Shown: positions 41,384 to 50,231 of the stretch, piece by piece
How the letters are laid out: every line of letters begins with the position of its first letter
Position numbering within the stretch: the first letter of the stretch is position 1
Assembly: GCF_019145235.1 (NCBI RefSeq)
Contig: NZ_JAHSTV010000010.1
Location: forward strand, 62,001-126,000
Reading direction: 5' to 3'
DNA from: Pseudomonas farris
GTDB lineage: Bacteria > Pseudomonadota > Gammaproteobacteria > Pseudomonadales > Pseudomonadaceae
Length of the DNA stretch: 64,000 nucleotides
The notes under the pieces: model-generated
What the model was told of the DNA's origin: nothing
The model's input: the letters and a program-made list of their open reading frames with translations, nothing else
The model's database searches: none
Made by a program: the position numbers and the translations under genes

Positions 41384-41566
41384 ATGATTTCCATACCCGA
41401 CCACCTTCTCGATGACCCAGCTGCGCTCAAGCAATTGATTGCTCAGATGCAGTCGAAAGTCGCTCATCTCGAAGAGCAGAATGCACTGCTCCGCCAGCGC
41501 CTGTTCGGTCGCAAGTCGGAGCAAACAGTTGATCCGGCGACGCCACAATTGGCCCTTTTCAATGAC
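41384..41566 (+). pseudogene. IS66 tnpC 5' fragment
   Basis: MISIPDHLLDDPAALKQLIA and ALLRQRLFGRKSEQ are the coiled-coil start of the IS66 transposase. After QLALFN the frame passes without a stop into a group II intron maturase C-terminus (next entry). The fused frame ends at 41839. The catalytic DDE part is gone. Confidence 0.75.
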
Positions 41567-41920
41567 TGGCGCATCCATCGATCCGCGGCGTATGACTTGG
41601 GGGCTTTTTCCCGCAGATACAACGCCGTGATCCGAGGATGGATCGAATACTACGGCAAATTCTGGTACAGGAACTTCAGCTATCGCTTGTGGAGTGCGCT
41701 GCAATCGCGCTTTCTCAAGTGGATGAAGAGCAAGTACCGGATCTCGACGCGTCAAGCGGAGCATCGGCTGCGCCTTGTTCGAAAAGGGAACCCGGAGTTG
41801 TTCGCGCATTGGTATCTACTACGTGCATCGAATGTGTGATCAAGAGCCGTATGACGGGAGACTGTCACGTACGGTTCTGTGAGCAGCCGAGAGGTGAAAT
41901 TCCCTTCGGCTGACTCGACT
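41567..41920 (+). mobile_element. 3' fragment of a second group II intron
   Basis: The coding part DWRIHRSAAYDLGAFSRRYN, AVIRGWIEYYGKFWYRNF and NPELFAHWYLL is the maturase X domain and end. Domain V follows as GAGCCGTATGACGG-GAGA-CTGTCACGTACGG (41843-41878), then domain VI (AGCAGCCGAGAGG..., to about 41919). The RT and 5' ribozyme are missing. It has a different sequence and the opposite orientation to the intron at 39041-40940. Confidence 0.75.
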
Positions 41921-41934
41921 CAGCGACACCCCCA

Positions 41935-42371
41935 ACGGGGCGACGGCCAGACATGCACCGCCCGCCAATCCTGATATGCCTGATGACATTCGCAGAGACT
42001 ACGATGAAGCCAGCGCGATTCTTGAGTTATCTCCACGCGGTGCAGCCACGCTGATCCGCTTAGGAATTCAAAAGCCGTGCAAGGATCTCGGTCAACCGGG
42101 CGAGAACATAAACAAGGACATTGGTGCACGCGTGGCTGGTGGTTTAGATGCACGACTTCAACAGACACTCGATGCCGTCAGGGTCATAGGGAATAATGCG
42201 GTCCACCCCGGACAGATCGAAATCAGAGTGAACAAAATCCAAGAACTGAAAGACCGTAAGGGGGAAACGGTGTCCTGTCTTTCATGGGGCTCGTTCATCA
42301 CCGGCATGAGCCTGGTGGTGGGGATGTTGTGCCTGCGTGAAACCAAGGATGTAGATCAGGACAAAAACTGA
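41935..42371 (+). pseudogene. DUF4145 fragment joined to a transporter-like tail
   Basis: MPDDIRRDYDEASAILELSP, RGAATLIRLGIQKPCKDLG and VRVIGNNAVHPGQIEI are typical of the DUF4145 domain found in restriction and defence proteins. Its own start is missing at the intron edge. After about codon 80 the frame becomes unlike the family and ends with a hydrophobic SFITGMSLVVGMLCLRETKD, resembling the last helix of an MFS transporter. It is probably a fusion of two remnants. Confidence 0.45.
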
Positions 42372-42418
42372 CCACACAAAAAAGGTCCATCCACGTTGGC
42401 CATGGGGGGACCTTCCTT

Positions 42419-42448
42419 ACAAGAGAGCGAAGTCGGTCGCTCTCTTGT
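42419..42448 (-). terminator. Hairpin after the serralysin gene
   Basis: ACAAGAGAGCGA and TCGCTCTCTTGT form a perfect 12-bp stem with a 6-base loop, just 9 bases after the aprA stop. There is no U-tract on the minus strand, so it may stabilise the mRNA end rather than act as a classic terminator. Confidence 0.5.
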
Positions 42449-42456
42449 ATTGAGGC

Positions 42457-43890
42457 TTACGCCACGATATCCGTCATCGCAGCCTGGCCCACCGTGCCCA
42501 CGGCAAAGCCCGCCACACCCATGCCGTCAAGGTCGACATGCAGGCTCGTCTGGTTGGTTTCAGCGAAGTAAGTCAGGACCGCATCACCCGCATGACCGGT
42601 GAAGCCGCTGACGAAGTTCAGTATTGCACCACCTGAAGCGAACTGCGCGAGGCCCGACAGATCGATCTTGTCCTGGCCACTGGTGAAGTCCATGATCCAG
42701 TCCGGTGCGTTGTACTGGGAATCGCTGGCAGCACCAAACACAAAGGTGTCCGACCCCGTACCACCCCACAAGGTATCGCCACCACCACCGCCGTAGAGAA
42801 TGTCGTTACCGGCTCCGCCTTCCAGCAAGTTGGCCACCGCGTTGCCGATCAGCAGATCATTTCCTGAACCGCCGAGAGCGGCTTCCACCGTCACGCCCTG
42901 AGCGATCGAGACGTTGCCCACCAGGCCGCCGACATCGGAGAATGAGCCTTGGTTGAGGTTAATCTTCTGATTTTGGGTAAAACCGGAGAAGTCCAGCGTG
43001 TCATTGCCACCGCCATCCCACACCGAGAACACCACTTTGGAGGCCGCCGACGTCGCGCTGAAGAAATCGCGATCGGCGTTGGAATTAAAGCCGTACACGG
43101 TGTTATCGGCACGGGTCTCCATATTGGCCCCGTAGAGCTTTTGCACGGCCGCGATGTCGTCCATCAACGGTGCCGAGGCATAAGCGCCGCTACCGTCCTT
43201 GCTGAAGTTCTGGTTGGTGTTGCTCTCGCTCCAGTAGCTCATCAAGCTGTAGCCGCGCGTGTCTTGTGCGTAGGTCACGTCGTTATAGATCGGGTTACCG
43301 TTACCCGCGTTATAGACGCCAGGATGGGACAGGCCCAGGCTGTGGCCGATTTCATGGGTCAGGGTCTGCCGGCCATAGTTGCCATGGTCCGGGGTCTTGT
43401 TGACCTGATATTGGTCGTTGATCAGGTACCACGACTGACCGTCGTAGCCGCTGCCCGACGGTAGAAACGCAAAGGCGGCGCCACCGGTGCTGACGTTGTA
43501 GTTCCCGAAACTCAGGTTACCGTCACCATTCGCCGCGTCTTGTATGAACGTCACGTTGGCCACGTCCGACCAAGATTGCAATGCGAGTATTGCCTGGGCT
43601 TTCTGCTGCGCGCTGAACTCGCTGAAATCCCCCAGTCGCGAGTCGTAATTGGAGGGAGTGGAGGTCATGAAACTGAATCCCAGCTCGATCTTGCCATTAC
43701 CGTCCTTGTCGTGCCAGGACATGTTTTTGCGCAAGATCGAATCGGCTGCCTGGTCGGCAGTGAACGACGGTTTGCCGTTGATCAGTTCTGAGCCACCACG
43801 GTCGTACAAATGGTTGAAGGCATCGACCTGGCTGTAGGCCGAACTGACCCGGCCCGAGGCCTCCATCACTTTTGCTTTTGTCTGTGACAT
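42457..43890 (-). CDS. aprA: Serralysin (AprA-type) metalloprotease
   Basis: 477 residues. The zinc site is THEIGHSLGLSHPG near residue 180, with the Met-turn YSLMSYW about 35 residues later. RTX calcium repeats (GGSGNDLLIGN, GGAGNDILYGGGGGDTLWGG) fill about 330-385. The C-terminus ends MTDIVA, a type I secretion signal, and there is no N-terminal signal peptide. It is an extracellular protease against host proteins. Its usual exporter genes aprDEF and inhibitor aprI are not adjacent. It sits between the mobile-element scrapyard and the type III island. Confidence 0.9.
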   Translation of the reverse strand: MSQTKAKVMEASGRVSSAYSQVDAFNHLYDRGGSELINGKPSFTADQAADSILRKNMSWHDKDGNGKIELGFSFMTSTPSNYDSRLGDFSEFSAQQKAQAILALQSWSDVANVTFIQDAANGDGNLSFGNYNVSTGGAAFAFLPSGSGYDGQSWYLINDQYQVNKTPDHGNYGRQTLTHEIGHSLGLSHPGVYNAGNGNPIYNDVTYAQDTRGYSLMSYWSESNTNQNFSKDGSGAYASAPLMDDIAAVQKLYGANMETRADNTVYGFNSNADRDFFSATSAASKVVFSVWDGGGNDTLDFSGFTQNQKINLNQGSFSDVGGLVGNVSIAQGVTVEAALGGSGNDLLIGNAVANLLEGGAGNDILYGGGGGDTLWGGTGSDTFVFGAASDSQYNAPDWIMDFTSGQDKIDLSGLAQFASGGAILNFVSGFTGHAGDAVLTYFAETNQTSLHVDLDGMGVAGFAVGTVGQAAMTDIVA

Positions 43891-43943
43891 TGCTTACATC
43901 CTTGTTTCAAGTAGTCAATTACGATAGATATTGAGTAAGTTAG

Positions 43944-43967
43944 AGCCCTGATTATTCAGGGCTTTTT
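43944..43967 (+). terminator. Terminator-like hairpin between sseE and aprA
   Basis: AGCCCTGA-TTAT-TCAGGGCT followed by TTTTT on the plus strand. Its U-tract suits rightward transcripts, although both neighbouring genes read leftward. It may block antisense reading into the T3SS block. Confidence 0.55.
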
Positions 43968-44444
43968 CTATGCTGGCTTCTGAAAAAATCTCCCACTGGA
44001 TAAAATATCGTTTCCGACCGACACCGGTCTTTTCGACATCAACGGATAAACCAGCCAGGGCTTCCCATCGACCTCCTGCCACGACGCACCTTTCGCCTCC
44101 AGAACACTGGCCAGCCGTTCACGAACCCCATTGAGCTCCGGGTTCGCTATGCGCTCAATGAACATCCCTCGCACCGCGTGCAGTTGCTGGACGTTGCGCT
44201 CGATCCGGTGAATCAAATGGACGAACTGAGCGACCGCTCCACTCGTACCTTGGGCCCCCTCTTTGGCGGTGAAATCGCAAACGATCAATGTATCTTCTTC
44301 AAGCCGGTAGACCAGTTCCAGATCCCCAAGGTGAATCCGCCAGCCGATGACGAAGTCGCTTCTTTCAAAATAGGCGACTTCTGGCTGCAAGCCTTGTGAC
44401 CTTAGAAACTGCGTAACGGGATCAACGGATTTAAGTGCCTGCAT
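43968..44444 (-). CDS. sseE: SseE-like T3SS chaperone
   Basis: 158 residues. FVIGWRIHLGDLELVYRLEE then DTLIVCDFTAKEG parallels SseE, as does the end ASWQEVDGKPWLVYPL. It follows sseD directly, the position of sseE in SPI-2. SseE is a small chaperone-like protein needed for effector delivery. The start lies one base after the sseD stop, behind GAGGTGAG. Confidence 0.7.
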   Translation of the reverse strand: MQALKSVDPVTQFLRSQGLQPEVAYFERSDFVIGWRIHLGDLELVYRLEEDTLIVCDFTAKEGAQGTSGAVAQFVHLIHRIERNVQQLHAVRGMFIERIANPELNGVRERLASVLEAKGASWQEVDGKPWLVYPLMSKRPVSVGNDILSSGRFFQKPA

Positions 44445-44445
44445 C

Positions 44446-45030
44446 TCACCTCGCCCTCATTTGCACTGCATTCGCCATGCGCTCATAGAGCCCGACCAGT
44501 TCGCGCGTTGCATCGCGCAACTGACGCGACGCCTCGGCAGCACGGTCAGCGGTGGCTGCAATGTTTTTCGCGAAATTATCCGCAGCGTTGGCCTGGAACT
44601 CACCCAGCAACTGTGCCTGCTGAGCCTCACGGCTAGTGCCCGCAGCCGCAACTGCGCCAGCCCCTTCAGCGGCTTTACCCAATCCGCTGGTGGCCGAGGA
44701 AGCCAATTGACTACCCGTCAGAGCACCGCCAAAACTGACGACCCCGGACACCATCTGACTGACTGCGTTTGTCACCGCTGCGTTATAAGTAAGCTCGATC
44801 GCTTCTTGCTTGGTCGCCATCGAGGTCATTTGTTTCGCGAATGCCGTTTGCTGCATATCGTCGTGAAATCCGCGCTGGGTATCGCGCATCTCGATATTCA
44901 TTTTCTTCATCAGCAAGATGATTTCGTTGATCCGCGAGAAAGCCCCTTCACCCGTGTCAGAAATCCGAGTGATCCCCATGTCCTGCATCGGCGCTGGCGC
45001 CGACAACGGTTGGCTATTAACTGTAGTCAT
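44446..45030 (-). CDS. sseD: SseD/EspB-like translocator
   Basis: 194 residues. A helical N-terminus (INEIILLMKKMNIEMRDTQR) precedes a hydrophobic VTNAVSQMVSGVVSFGGAL membrane segment and a coiled C-terminal helix (ADRAAEASRQLRDATREL). With SseC it would form the translocon pore in the host membrane, at the tip of the SseB filament. AGGAG lies 9 bases upstream. The order sseC-sseD-sseE is as in SPI-2. Confidence 0.75.
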   Translation of the reverse strand: MTTVNSQPLSAPAPMQDMGITRISDTGEGAFSRINEIILLMKKMNIEMRDTQRGFHDDMQQTAFAKQMTSMATKQEAIELTYNAAVTNAVSQMVSGVVSFGGALTGSQLASSATSGLGKAAEGAGAVAAAGTSREAQQAQLLGEFQANAADNFAKNIAATADRAAEASRQLRDATRELVGLYERMANAVQMRAR

Positions 45031-45048
45031 CGTTTTTTTCTCCTGATG

Positions 45049-46539
45049 TCAGACCATTGCCGAGGCGATCCGGACTTGCACTGCTCCGGTTTGAGCCATT
45101 GCCTTACTACCCTCTTGAACCACTTGTCCCTGACCCTCGATCAATTCGCCCATGCGCTTCATGGCGGCGTCTTTCTCCTCTTTATAGAAAGCGAAAAACG
45201 ACTGCAGCCATTGCTGATCGAGAATCAACTGGCTGATCTCTTTCTGTAATCTGGCGCGATCCACTGCCAATGCTCCGGAGGTAATCTGACTGGCACCGGC
45301 GACAGCCCCTCGCGTGATATTGACCGCCGCGCAAGTCGAAGCCTTGAGCGCGACCTGAAGCACTTCACGATTGATCTCTTTGGTCACCGCCTTGGTTACT
45401 TCCTTGGCGGTCATTTCAACGCCCTTGTCGATCGCGCCGTGACCCACCTTCTTCACCGCTTTCGTGACGAGCTGTTCGATCGCTTCCTGGGAGAATTTTT
45501 CCAGCATCAGGTTCACACCGAGCTGCTGCACGACTTTCTGCGCGGCTTCTTTACCCACAGTTTTGGACGCCTCCAACGTCGCCTTACCAAGACTTTGGGC
45601 AATCTGTCCCGAAACCTGCGACGCCACTTCCTTACCGACCATCTTCGCCGTCTGATCGATCGCGCCCTTGCTACCGGCCTTGATCCCGGCGACCAGCGCT
45701 TGCTCAGCACCCTCCTTCATTACCGTGCCCGCCACTTTCGGGATCACCTTGGTCACCAACATATTGCGCGCAGCACTCGTCACATCGACGACGGCACCGG
45801 CGATTTCAAAACTCAGCTGGACGGTTCCCGCGGCATCGGCGACCGCCTTGTATTTCTCGGCGTTGTCGGGGTCGATCAGCGCCAGGGTATTGGCTGTCGC
45901 CTTGACGACACCGGCAACCCCCGCCAACAGATCCATTGCGCCGCCGGCAACCTGCATGACATTGCCTGTCAGCGCCCCACCGACGATTTTTGCAATGCCC
46001 GAAACCACTTCGACGGCGGCAATGATCCAATCAAAGATCACCCCGAATATGCCAGCCTTCTTGGCTTTATCTTGCTGCTCGATGGCTTTGTCCATCTGCT
46101 CGCGAAAATCGACAATTTCTTGCTGACGAATTTTTTCCTGCTTGTCGGTCATGATCGCCATGGCTTTGGATTTCGCCACGGCGGTACTCCCCAGGATCTC
46201 GCTGGAAAGCAGCGTCGACGCCAGCATGATCGAATCCATAGGGATTTTTTCGATGTCTTTCAGACTGATCGAAGCGCCGTTTTCGCCCTTCACTTCGACG
46301 TTCGCCAAGATCCGCTCCATCGCCTTCATCGCGTCAAGCTGCGAGACCATCAGCTTCGCCGCAGGCGGTGTGTTCACCCGCGAATGCTGCTGGCTCAAAG
46401 CATCGCCGAACACATTCGAGGTACCGCGCAAAACACGAGCGCTACTGCGCACCTCACTGGCAGATTTTTTGGGGTCCGGCGCGAGCAATGATTCGGTTTG
46501 TGTCTCGGCCAACGGGCGCATGTTCAACATAACGGTCAT
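45049..46539 (-). CDS. sseC: SseC/EspD-like major translocator
   Basis: 496 residues. Two hydrophobic stretches (AGIFGVIFDWIIAAVEVVSG, IVGGALTGNVMQVAGGAMDL) form the YopB/SseC pore region, followed by long Ala/Lys-rich coiled coils (SLGKATLEASKTVGKEAAQK). It inserts in the host membrane with SseD. The ATG has GGAGG 7 bases upstream and overlaps the stop of its chaperone gene sscA (ATGA). A long open frame on the opposite strand (45439-46491) is a shadow. Confidence 0.85.
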   Translation of the reverse strand: MTVMLNMRPLAETQTESLLAPDPKKSASEVRSSARVLRGTSNVFGDALSQQHSRVNTPPAAKLMVSQLDAMKAMERILANVEVKGENGASISLKDIEKIPMDSIMLASTLLSSEILGSTAVAKSKAMAIMTDKQEKIRQQEIVDFREQMDKAIEQQDKAKKAGIFGVIFDWIIAAVEVVSGIAKIVGGALTGNVMQVAGGAMDLLAGVAGVVKATANTLALIDPDNAEKYKAVADAAGTVQLSFEIAGAVVDVTSAARNMLVTKVIPKVAGTVMKEGAEQALVAGIKAGSKGAIDQTAKMVGKEVASQVSGQIAQSLGKATLEASKTVGKEAAQKVVQQLGVNLMLEKFSQEAIEQLVTKAVKKVGHGAIDKGVEMTAKEVTKAVTKEINREVLQVALKASTCAAVNITRGAVAGASQITSGALAVDRARLQKEISQLILDQQWLQSFFAFYKEEKDAAMKRMGELIEGQGQVVQEGSKAMAQTGAVQVRIASAMV

Positions 46540-47021
46540 GCTGACACCTCCACCGCGCAATGCGCGAGCAGCTGTGCCGCACTGCGTTGAATCGTCTCGT
46601 GTTCAGGGCTCTGATTGCACCATTTGATCGCCGCATTGAAGGCTTTGCGAGCTAACTCGGTATTGCCGATTACGCTATGACTGATCCCTGCGAAATATGC
46701 TGAACGGGGGTCGTCGACCTTGATCATGCCGGCACGACCAAAGCTTACGACAGCGTCCTCGTGCAACCCCAGACGCTGATGGCACAAGCCCAAAGCCAAC
46801 CAACAGTCAAAGTTCCAGTGATCAATACGCACCAGCACGTAATACACATTACGTGCGCCCTCTATTTCACCGGCATCGAACAGCTGTGTCGCGTAGGCAT
46901 ATAGCTGGTCGACGTCGTTTTGTTTGATATCCGCCAACATGCGAATGGAACCACCGCGTGCGAAGAAGTGCTGTAGCACCTCGTGGTCGTCCTGACCGAC
47001 GCTGGAAACAGGTTGTGTCAT
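46536..47021 (-). CDS. sscA: SscA/SycD-type TPR chaperone of the translocators
   Basis: 161 residues from MTQPVSSVGQDD, with AAGGAG before the ATG. Three TPR repeats are visible: DQLYAYATQLFDAGEIEGAR, FDCWLALGLCHQRLGLHEDA and SAYFAGISHSVIGNTELARK. The class II chaperone holds SseC and SseD in the cytoplasm. It is translationally coupled to sseC. Confidence 0.85.
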   Translation of the reverse strand: MTQPVSSVGQDDHEVLQHFFARGGSIRMLADIKQNDVDQLYAYATQLFDAGEIEGARNVYYVLVRIDHWNFDCWLALGLCHQRLGLHEDAVVSFGRAGMIKVDDPRSAYFAGISHSVIGNTELARKAFNAAIKWCNQSPEHETIQRSAAQLLAHCAVEVSA

Positions 47022-47155
47022 GATGACTCCTTGCAATAACTGCCGAATTACCTGCCCTCCCCCGGCCCAGCACTACCGCTACAGATACCGATGGAAAGCT
47101 CATCAGTCGTTGCCGGCCGGAACACTGCAACCTGCCCAGCCAGCGCAGGATCCGA

Positions 47156-47710
47156 TCAACGGATGGCCGAAGCGGTACCCTTGGTCATTTCCGCCAGCAT
47201 GCTCTGCATGCTTTGCGTCAATTGGTTAGAGGTGCTGTAGTTCTGCATGATCTGTTGCAACTTCAGCTGGCTCTGTTGGTTGAAGTCCGTCGCACGACCT
47301 GCCACCGACTCAAGCGACGACTTGACCATCATCAAGTCGCCTTTATCGAGTGTTTTACCCTTCACACCAATGAACTCATCAATGGTCTTGCCATCGACCA
47401 GAATGTTGTTGGCTTTCATATACGCAATGGCCCCGTCCGGCAGTTCCAGCTTGTCCGTTGGCTTCTCCAACTTGGCCATGATGCCTTCGACCAGGTTGGC
47501 CTTGTCTTGCGCATCACGGGCGATTTCAGACTTCCTGTTCATCTGCACGAACAGTTCGTTGCCCGACTGAGTGAGTTGCAACATGATGTTCTGCATGGTC
47601 TGCAGACCGTTACTGAACATCGATTGCGAATTCGCCACGCTCTGCGGCGTTGGGCGCACAGCCTCAAGAGGACTGATCGAAGCGGACGGGGCGACAGAAA
47701 TACTCATCAT
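47156..47710 (-). CDS. sseB: SseB/EspA-like filament protein, short copy
   Basis: 184 residues from MMSISVAPSASISPLEAV, with GGAG 5 bases upstream. Helices such as LQTMQNIMLQLTQSGNELFV and the end QNYSTSNQLTQSMQSMLAEM fit the EspA/SseB filament fold. SPI-2 SseB sheathes the needle and links it to the translocon. It lies after sseA, the canonical position. Compared with the upstream copy (48210-48995) it lacks about 77 internal residues, while both ends are nearly identical. Confidence 0.8.
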   Translation of the reverse strand: MMSISVAPSASISPLEAVRPTPQSVANSQSMFSNGLQTMQNIMLQLTQSGNELFVQMNRKSEIARDAQDKANLVEGIMAKLEKPTDKLELPDGAIAYMKANNILVDGKTIDEFIGVKGKTLDKGDLMMVKSSLESVAGRATDFNQQSQLKLQQIMQNYSTSNQLTQSMQSMLAEMTKGTASAIR

Positions 47711-47726
47711 TGACTCTCCAGAGGGT

Positions 47727-48086
47727 TCAAACAAAGGCGCGGTTGAACTTTTTCAACGCGTTGTTTTTTGGCGTGGGTACGCCGTTTCCTGCTGCTTCGT
47801 TATGGGCAAGGGACAATGAACGCAGTTGCTCCCCGAGCTTTTTCAAACTCATTTCAGATATCGCAAACTTTTCGACGATTTGACGCTGCGATTGATTGCC
47901 GTCACGGGCCATAAATTCATTGAGCTTCTGCAACTTCTTTCTTGCTGCCGGATCAAAGTCCGCACTGTTTTCAAGCGCAGAGACCTCGACCTGCAACAAC
48001 TCAAATTCTTTCGCTTGACGGGCAAAGGTTGATTTACTTTTATCAAGTTCGACGAGCATGCTTTTCAATGTCTCAAGCTCCCCCAC
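47727..48086 (-). CDS. sseA: SseA-like chaperone of SseB
   Basis: 119 residues from a GTG start with GGAG 6 bases upstream. It is wholly helical and charged (KSTFARQAKEFELLQVEVSA, MSLKKLGEQLRSLSLAHNEA), like SseA/CesAB, which keep filament subunits from polymerising. It sits between two sseB-like genes and 16 bp before the canonical copy. Confidence 0.7.
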   Translation of the reverse strand: MGELETLKSMLVELDKSKSTFARQAKEFELLQVEVSALENSADFDPAARKKLQKLNEFMARDGNQSQRQIVEKFAISEMSLKKLGEQLRSLSLAHNEAAGNGVPTPKNNALKKFNRAFV

Positions 48087-48209
48087 AAACCGCTCCTTTC
48101 TACAGGGTAAAGTAATAATAACCAGTCACTCTTGCTGACGCTTACTAAAGCCAGCGGCGCTTTACTTTTTCACCTCCGCCACCCTCTATTACTTCGCCCG
48201 CATACCTCA

Positions 48210-48995
48210 TTAACGGATGGCAGAAGCGGTACCCTTGGTCATTTCAGCCAACATACTCTGCATGCTTTGTGTCAACTGACTGGAGGTGCTGTAGTTCTGC
48301 ATGATCTGTTGCAACTTCAGTTGACTCTGTTGGTTGAAGTCCGTCGCACGACCTGCCACCGACTCAAGCGAAGACTTGACCATCATCAGATCGCCCTTAT
48401 CGAAATTCATCGAATCCGCAAGCGCCTGGCGAAGCGTATTCATATGCTCGGCACTGACCTTCTGACCGCTGGCATTACCGACTTCCGGTAAGCTCCAGAC
48501 ATAGTCGGAGGCCTTCTGCCCCTCGACTTTTATGTTGTTGTCATCCATGTATTGCAGTACTTCTTGCCAAGAGCCAGTCTGCATCCCGTCAGGTCCAACA
48601 GCGGCGATCTTGCCGGCCAGCGTATCCAGACTCGCCTGCGCCCCGGCTTTCGCAGCAATAAACTCATCAATGGTCTTGCCGCCGACCAGAATATTGTGGG
48701 TCCGCATATACACGACCGCACTTTCAGGCAACGCCAGCGTGTCACTCGGTTTTACCAACCTGGACATAACCGCTTCAACCTGATTGGCCATATCCTGCGC
48801 ATTACGGGCGATCTCGGATTTCTTGTTCATCTGCACGAACAGTTCGTTGCCCGACTGAGCGAGCTGCAACATGATGTTCTGCATGGTCATCAGGCCGCTA
48901 CTGAACATCGACTGCAAATTTGCCACGCTTTGCGGTGTTGGGCGCGCAGCCTCAAGAGGACTGATTGAAGTGGGTGGTGTTACAGACATATTCAT
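48210..48995 (-). CDS. SseB/EspA-like filament protein, long copy
   Basis: 261 residues from MNMSVTPPTSISPLEAAR, with GGAG 9 bases upstream. Both ends match the short copy almost residue for residue (ESVAGRATDFNQQSQLKLQQ, LAEMTKGTASAIR). The middle has an extra block including AGAQASLDTLAGKIAAVG and WQEVLQYMDDNNIKVEGQ. It heads the block, ahead of sseA, where SPI-2 has no second sseB. It may be a second filament subunit, a tip form or an alternative sheath. Confidence 0.8.
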   Translation of the reverse strand: MNMSVTPPTSISPLEAARPTPQSVANLQSMFSSGLMTMQNIMLQLAQSGNELFVQMNKKSEIARNAQDMANQVEAVMSRLVKPSDTLALPESAVVYMRTHNILVGGKTIDEFIAAKAGAQASLDTLAGKIAAVGPDGMQTGSWQEVLQYMDDNNIKVEGQKASDYVWSLPEVGNASGQKVSAEHMNTLRQALADSMNFDKGDLMMVKSSLESVAGRATDFNQQSQLKLQQIMQNYSTSSQLTQSMQSMLAEMTKGTASAIR

Positions 48996-49286
48996 ATATG
49001 GACTCTCCATAGGTATAACGCAGGCGTGAGCACTTTTTAATAGAAGCTTCTTTTCGCGATGACCATCCGATAGTACGGAACCACTCAGCCCGACCTTCTG
49101 AAATCCCGCCAAACATTCCAGTTTTGACCGAGCACTCACCACCCACTCGCACCTTACATATTTACTCAATACCTATCGAAATCCGCTCAGCGCCCTCATC
49201 TTTCAGGTGAACACCGGATGTATAGTTCTCCGGCGACGCGTAACCATGGACGCAATAAAGCAGTGACTAACAACAAGGGAGGACCG
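48996..49286. promoter_or_regulatory. Divergent promoter region of the T3SS island
   Basis: About 290 bases between the leftward sse block and the rightward AraC/needle block. No consensus promoter was found by eye. The position makes it the natural target of the adjacent AraC-type regulator. Confidence 0.45.
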
Positions 49287-50009
49287 ATGCAGGCAGTGCG
49301 ACTTTTATTCGGTAAGTACGGTGGGAAGGTGTATGTTGACGACAAAGTACAGGTCATTGCGCCTAACTCTGTCGTCGTGGCACACAACGGCCCTGTCCCC
49401 TGCAACACGGGCAGCGATATCCAATACTTCGACTTCTACCCCGCCGATTTCCAACGGTTATATGCCGATGTTGTGGATCTGCTTGGCGCACCCCATCGCA
49501 CGTTATTCTGGCGCGACCCCATCAGAATGGTGAAGGCGCAAGCCGAGGTCATCAGTGTGCTTGAGCTGCTCGCCCAGGGCACACCCGACACGCTTTTGCG
49601 CTTTGCTTACATCTACTGCCTGGGAGTCGATCGGCGCTACTTCTCGGCACTGCTCCAGCACATCATGACCGGCGATGAACCCTTCTTCGAATTTATCGAA
49701 ACACACTCACTGAATCAGTGGTCGGTCGCCCGGTATGCGCAGGAGTTCGACATGCCGCTGCGCAAATTCAACCTCCTATTCCAGGAAAAATACGGCCTTA
49801 CCGCAAAACGCTGGCTGCTTGAACGGCGGCTGACCCATGCCCGCGAACTGTTGCTGTCGACGCCCATGCGCATACTCGATATCGCCCTCGAATGCGGCTT
49901 TTCCAATCACGGACACTTCACTGAAAGTTTTCGCAGGCGTTTTCTCTGCAACCCCACCCAACTCCGCATCCAGACAAATCTCATCAGCGCAATCAACGAC
50001 GCAGAGTAA
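49287..50009 (+). CDS. AraC-family regulator of the T3SS
   Basis: 240 residues, with GGAGG 4 bases before the ATG. The N-terminus is a compact sensor or oligomerisation region. The C-terminal double HTH shows NQWSVARYAQEFDMPLRKFN, KRWLLERRLTHARELLLS and ILDIALECGFSNHGHFTESF, a complete AraC signature. Like ExsA or HilD-type activators encoded inside T3SS islands, it probably controls the sse and ssa promoters. It is 6 bp ahead of the needle gene, so it may be in the same transcript. Confidence 0.85.
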   Translation: MQAVRLLFGKYGGKVYVDDKVQVIAPNSVVVAHNGPVPCNTGSDIQYFDFYPADFQRLYADVVDLLGAPHRTLFWRDPIRMVKAQAEVISVLELLAQGTPDTLLRFAYIYCLGVDRRYFSALLQHIMTGDEPFFEFIETHSLNQWSVARYAQEFDMPLRKFNLLFQEKYGLTAKRWLLERRLTHARELLLSTPMRILDIALECGFSNHGHFTESFRRRFLCNPTQLRIQTNLISAINDAE

Positions 50010-50015
50010 CCGGCC

Positions 50016-50231
50016 ATGGATATCGAAACCGTCAACAACCAGCTCTCGCAAATGGTCGAGAAAGCCGGCAATGACGTTCAGTCAAAGATGACTGCTGCCG
50101 ACATGAATGATCCGGTGCGCATGCTCCAGGCGCAATTTGCGATTCAGCAGTACTCCACCTTCGTCACCTATCAAAGTGCCGTGATGAAAGCCGTCAAGGA
50201 CATGCTGTCAGGGATCATTCAGAAAATATGA
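50016..50231 (+). CDS. ssaG: T3SS needle subunit, SsaG/SctF
   Basis: 71 residues: MDIETVNNQLSQMVEKAGND, MNDPVRMLQAQFAIQQYSTF and a C-terminal KDMLSGIIQKI. The length, the MxxPxxMLxxQ centre and the hydrophobic end are typical of needle proteins (PrgI, EscF, SsaG). It polymerises into the extracellular needle. Its stop overlaps the next start (ATGA). Confidence 0.9.
   Translation: MDIETVNNQLSQMVEKAGNDVQSKMTAADMNDPVRMLQAQFAIQQYSTFVTYQSAVMKAVKDMLSGIIQKI

Noticed and set aside
45439..46491. 350-codon open frame opposite sseC
   Set aside because: It is His/Arg/Phe-rich shadow coding on the antisense strand of a clear translocator gene, with no ribosome site or recognisable domain.
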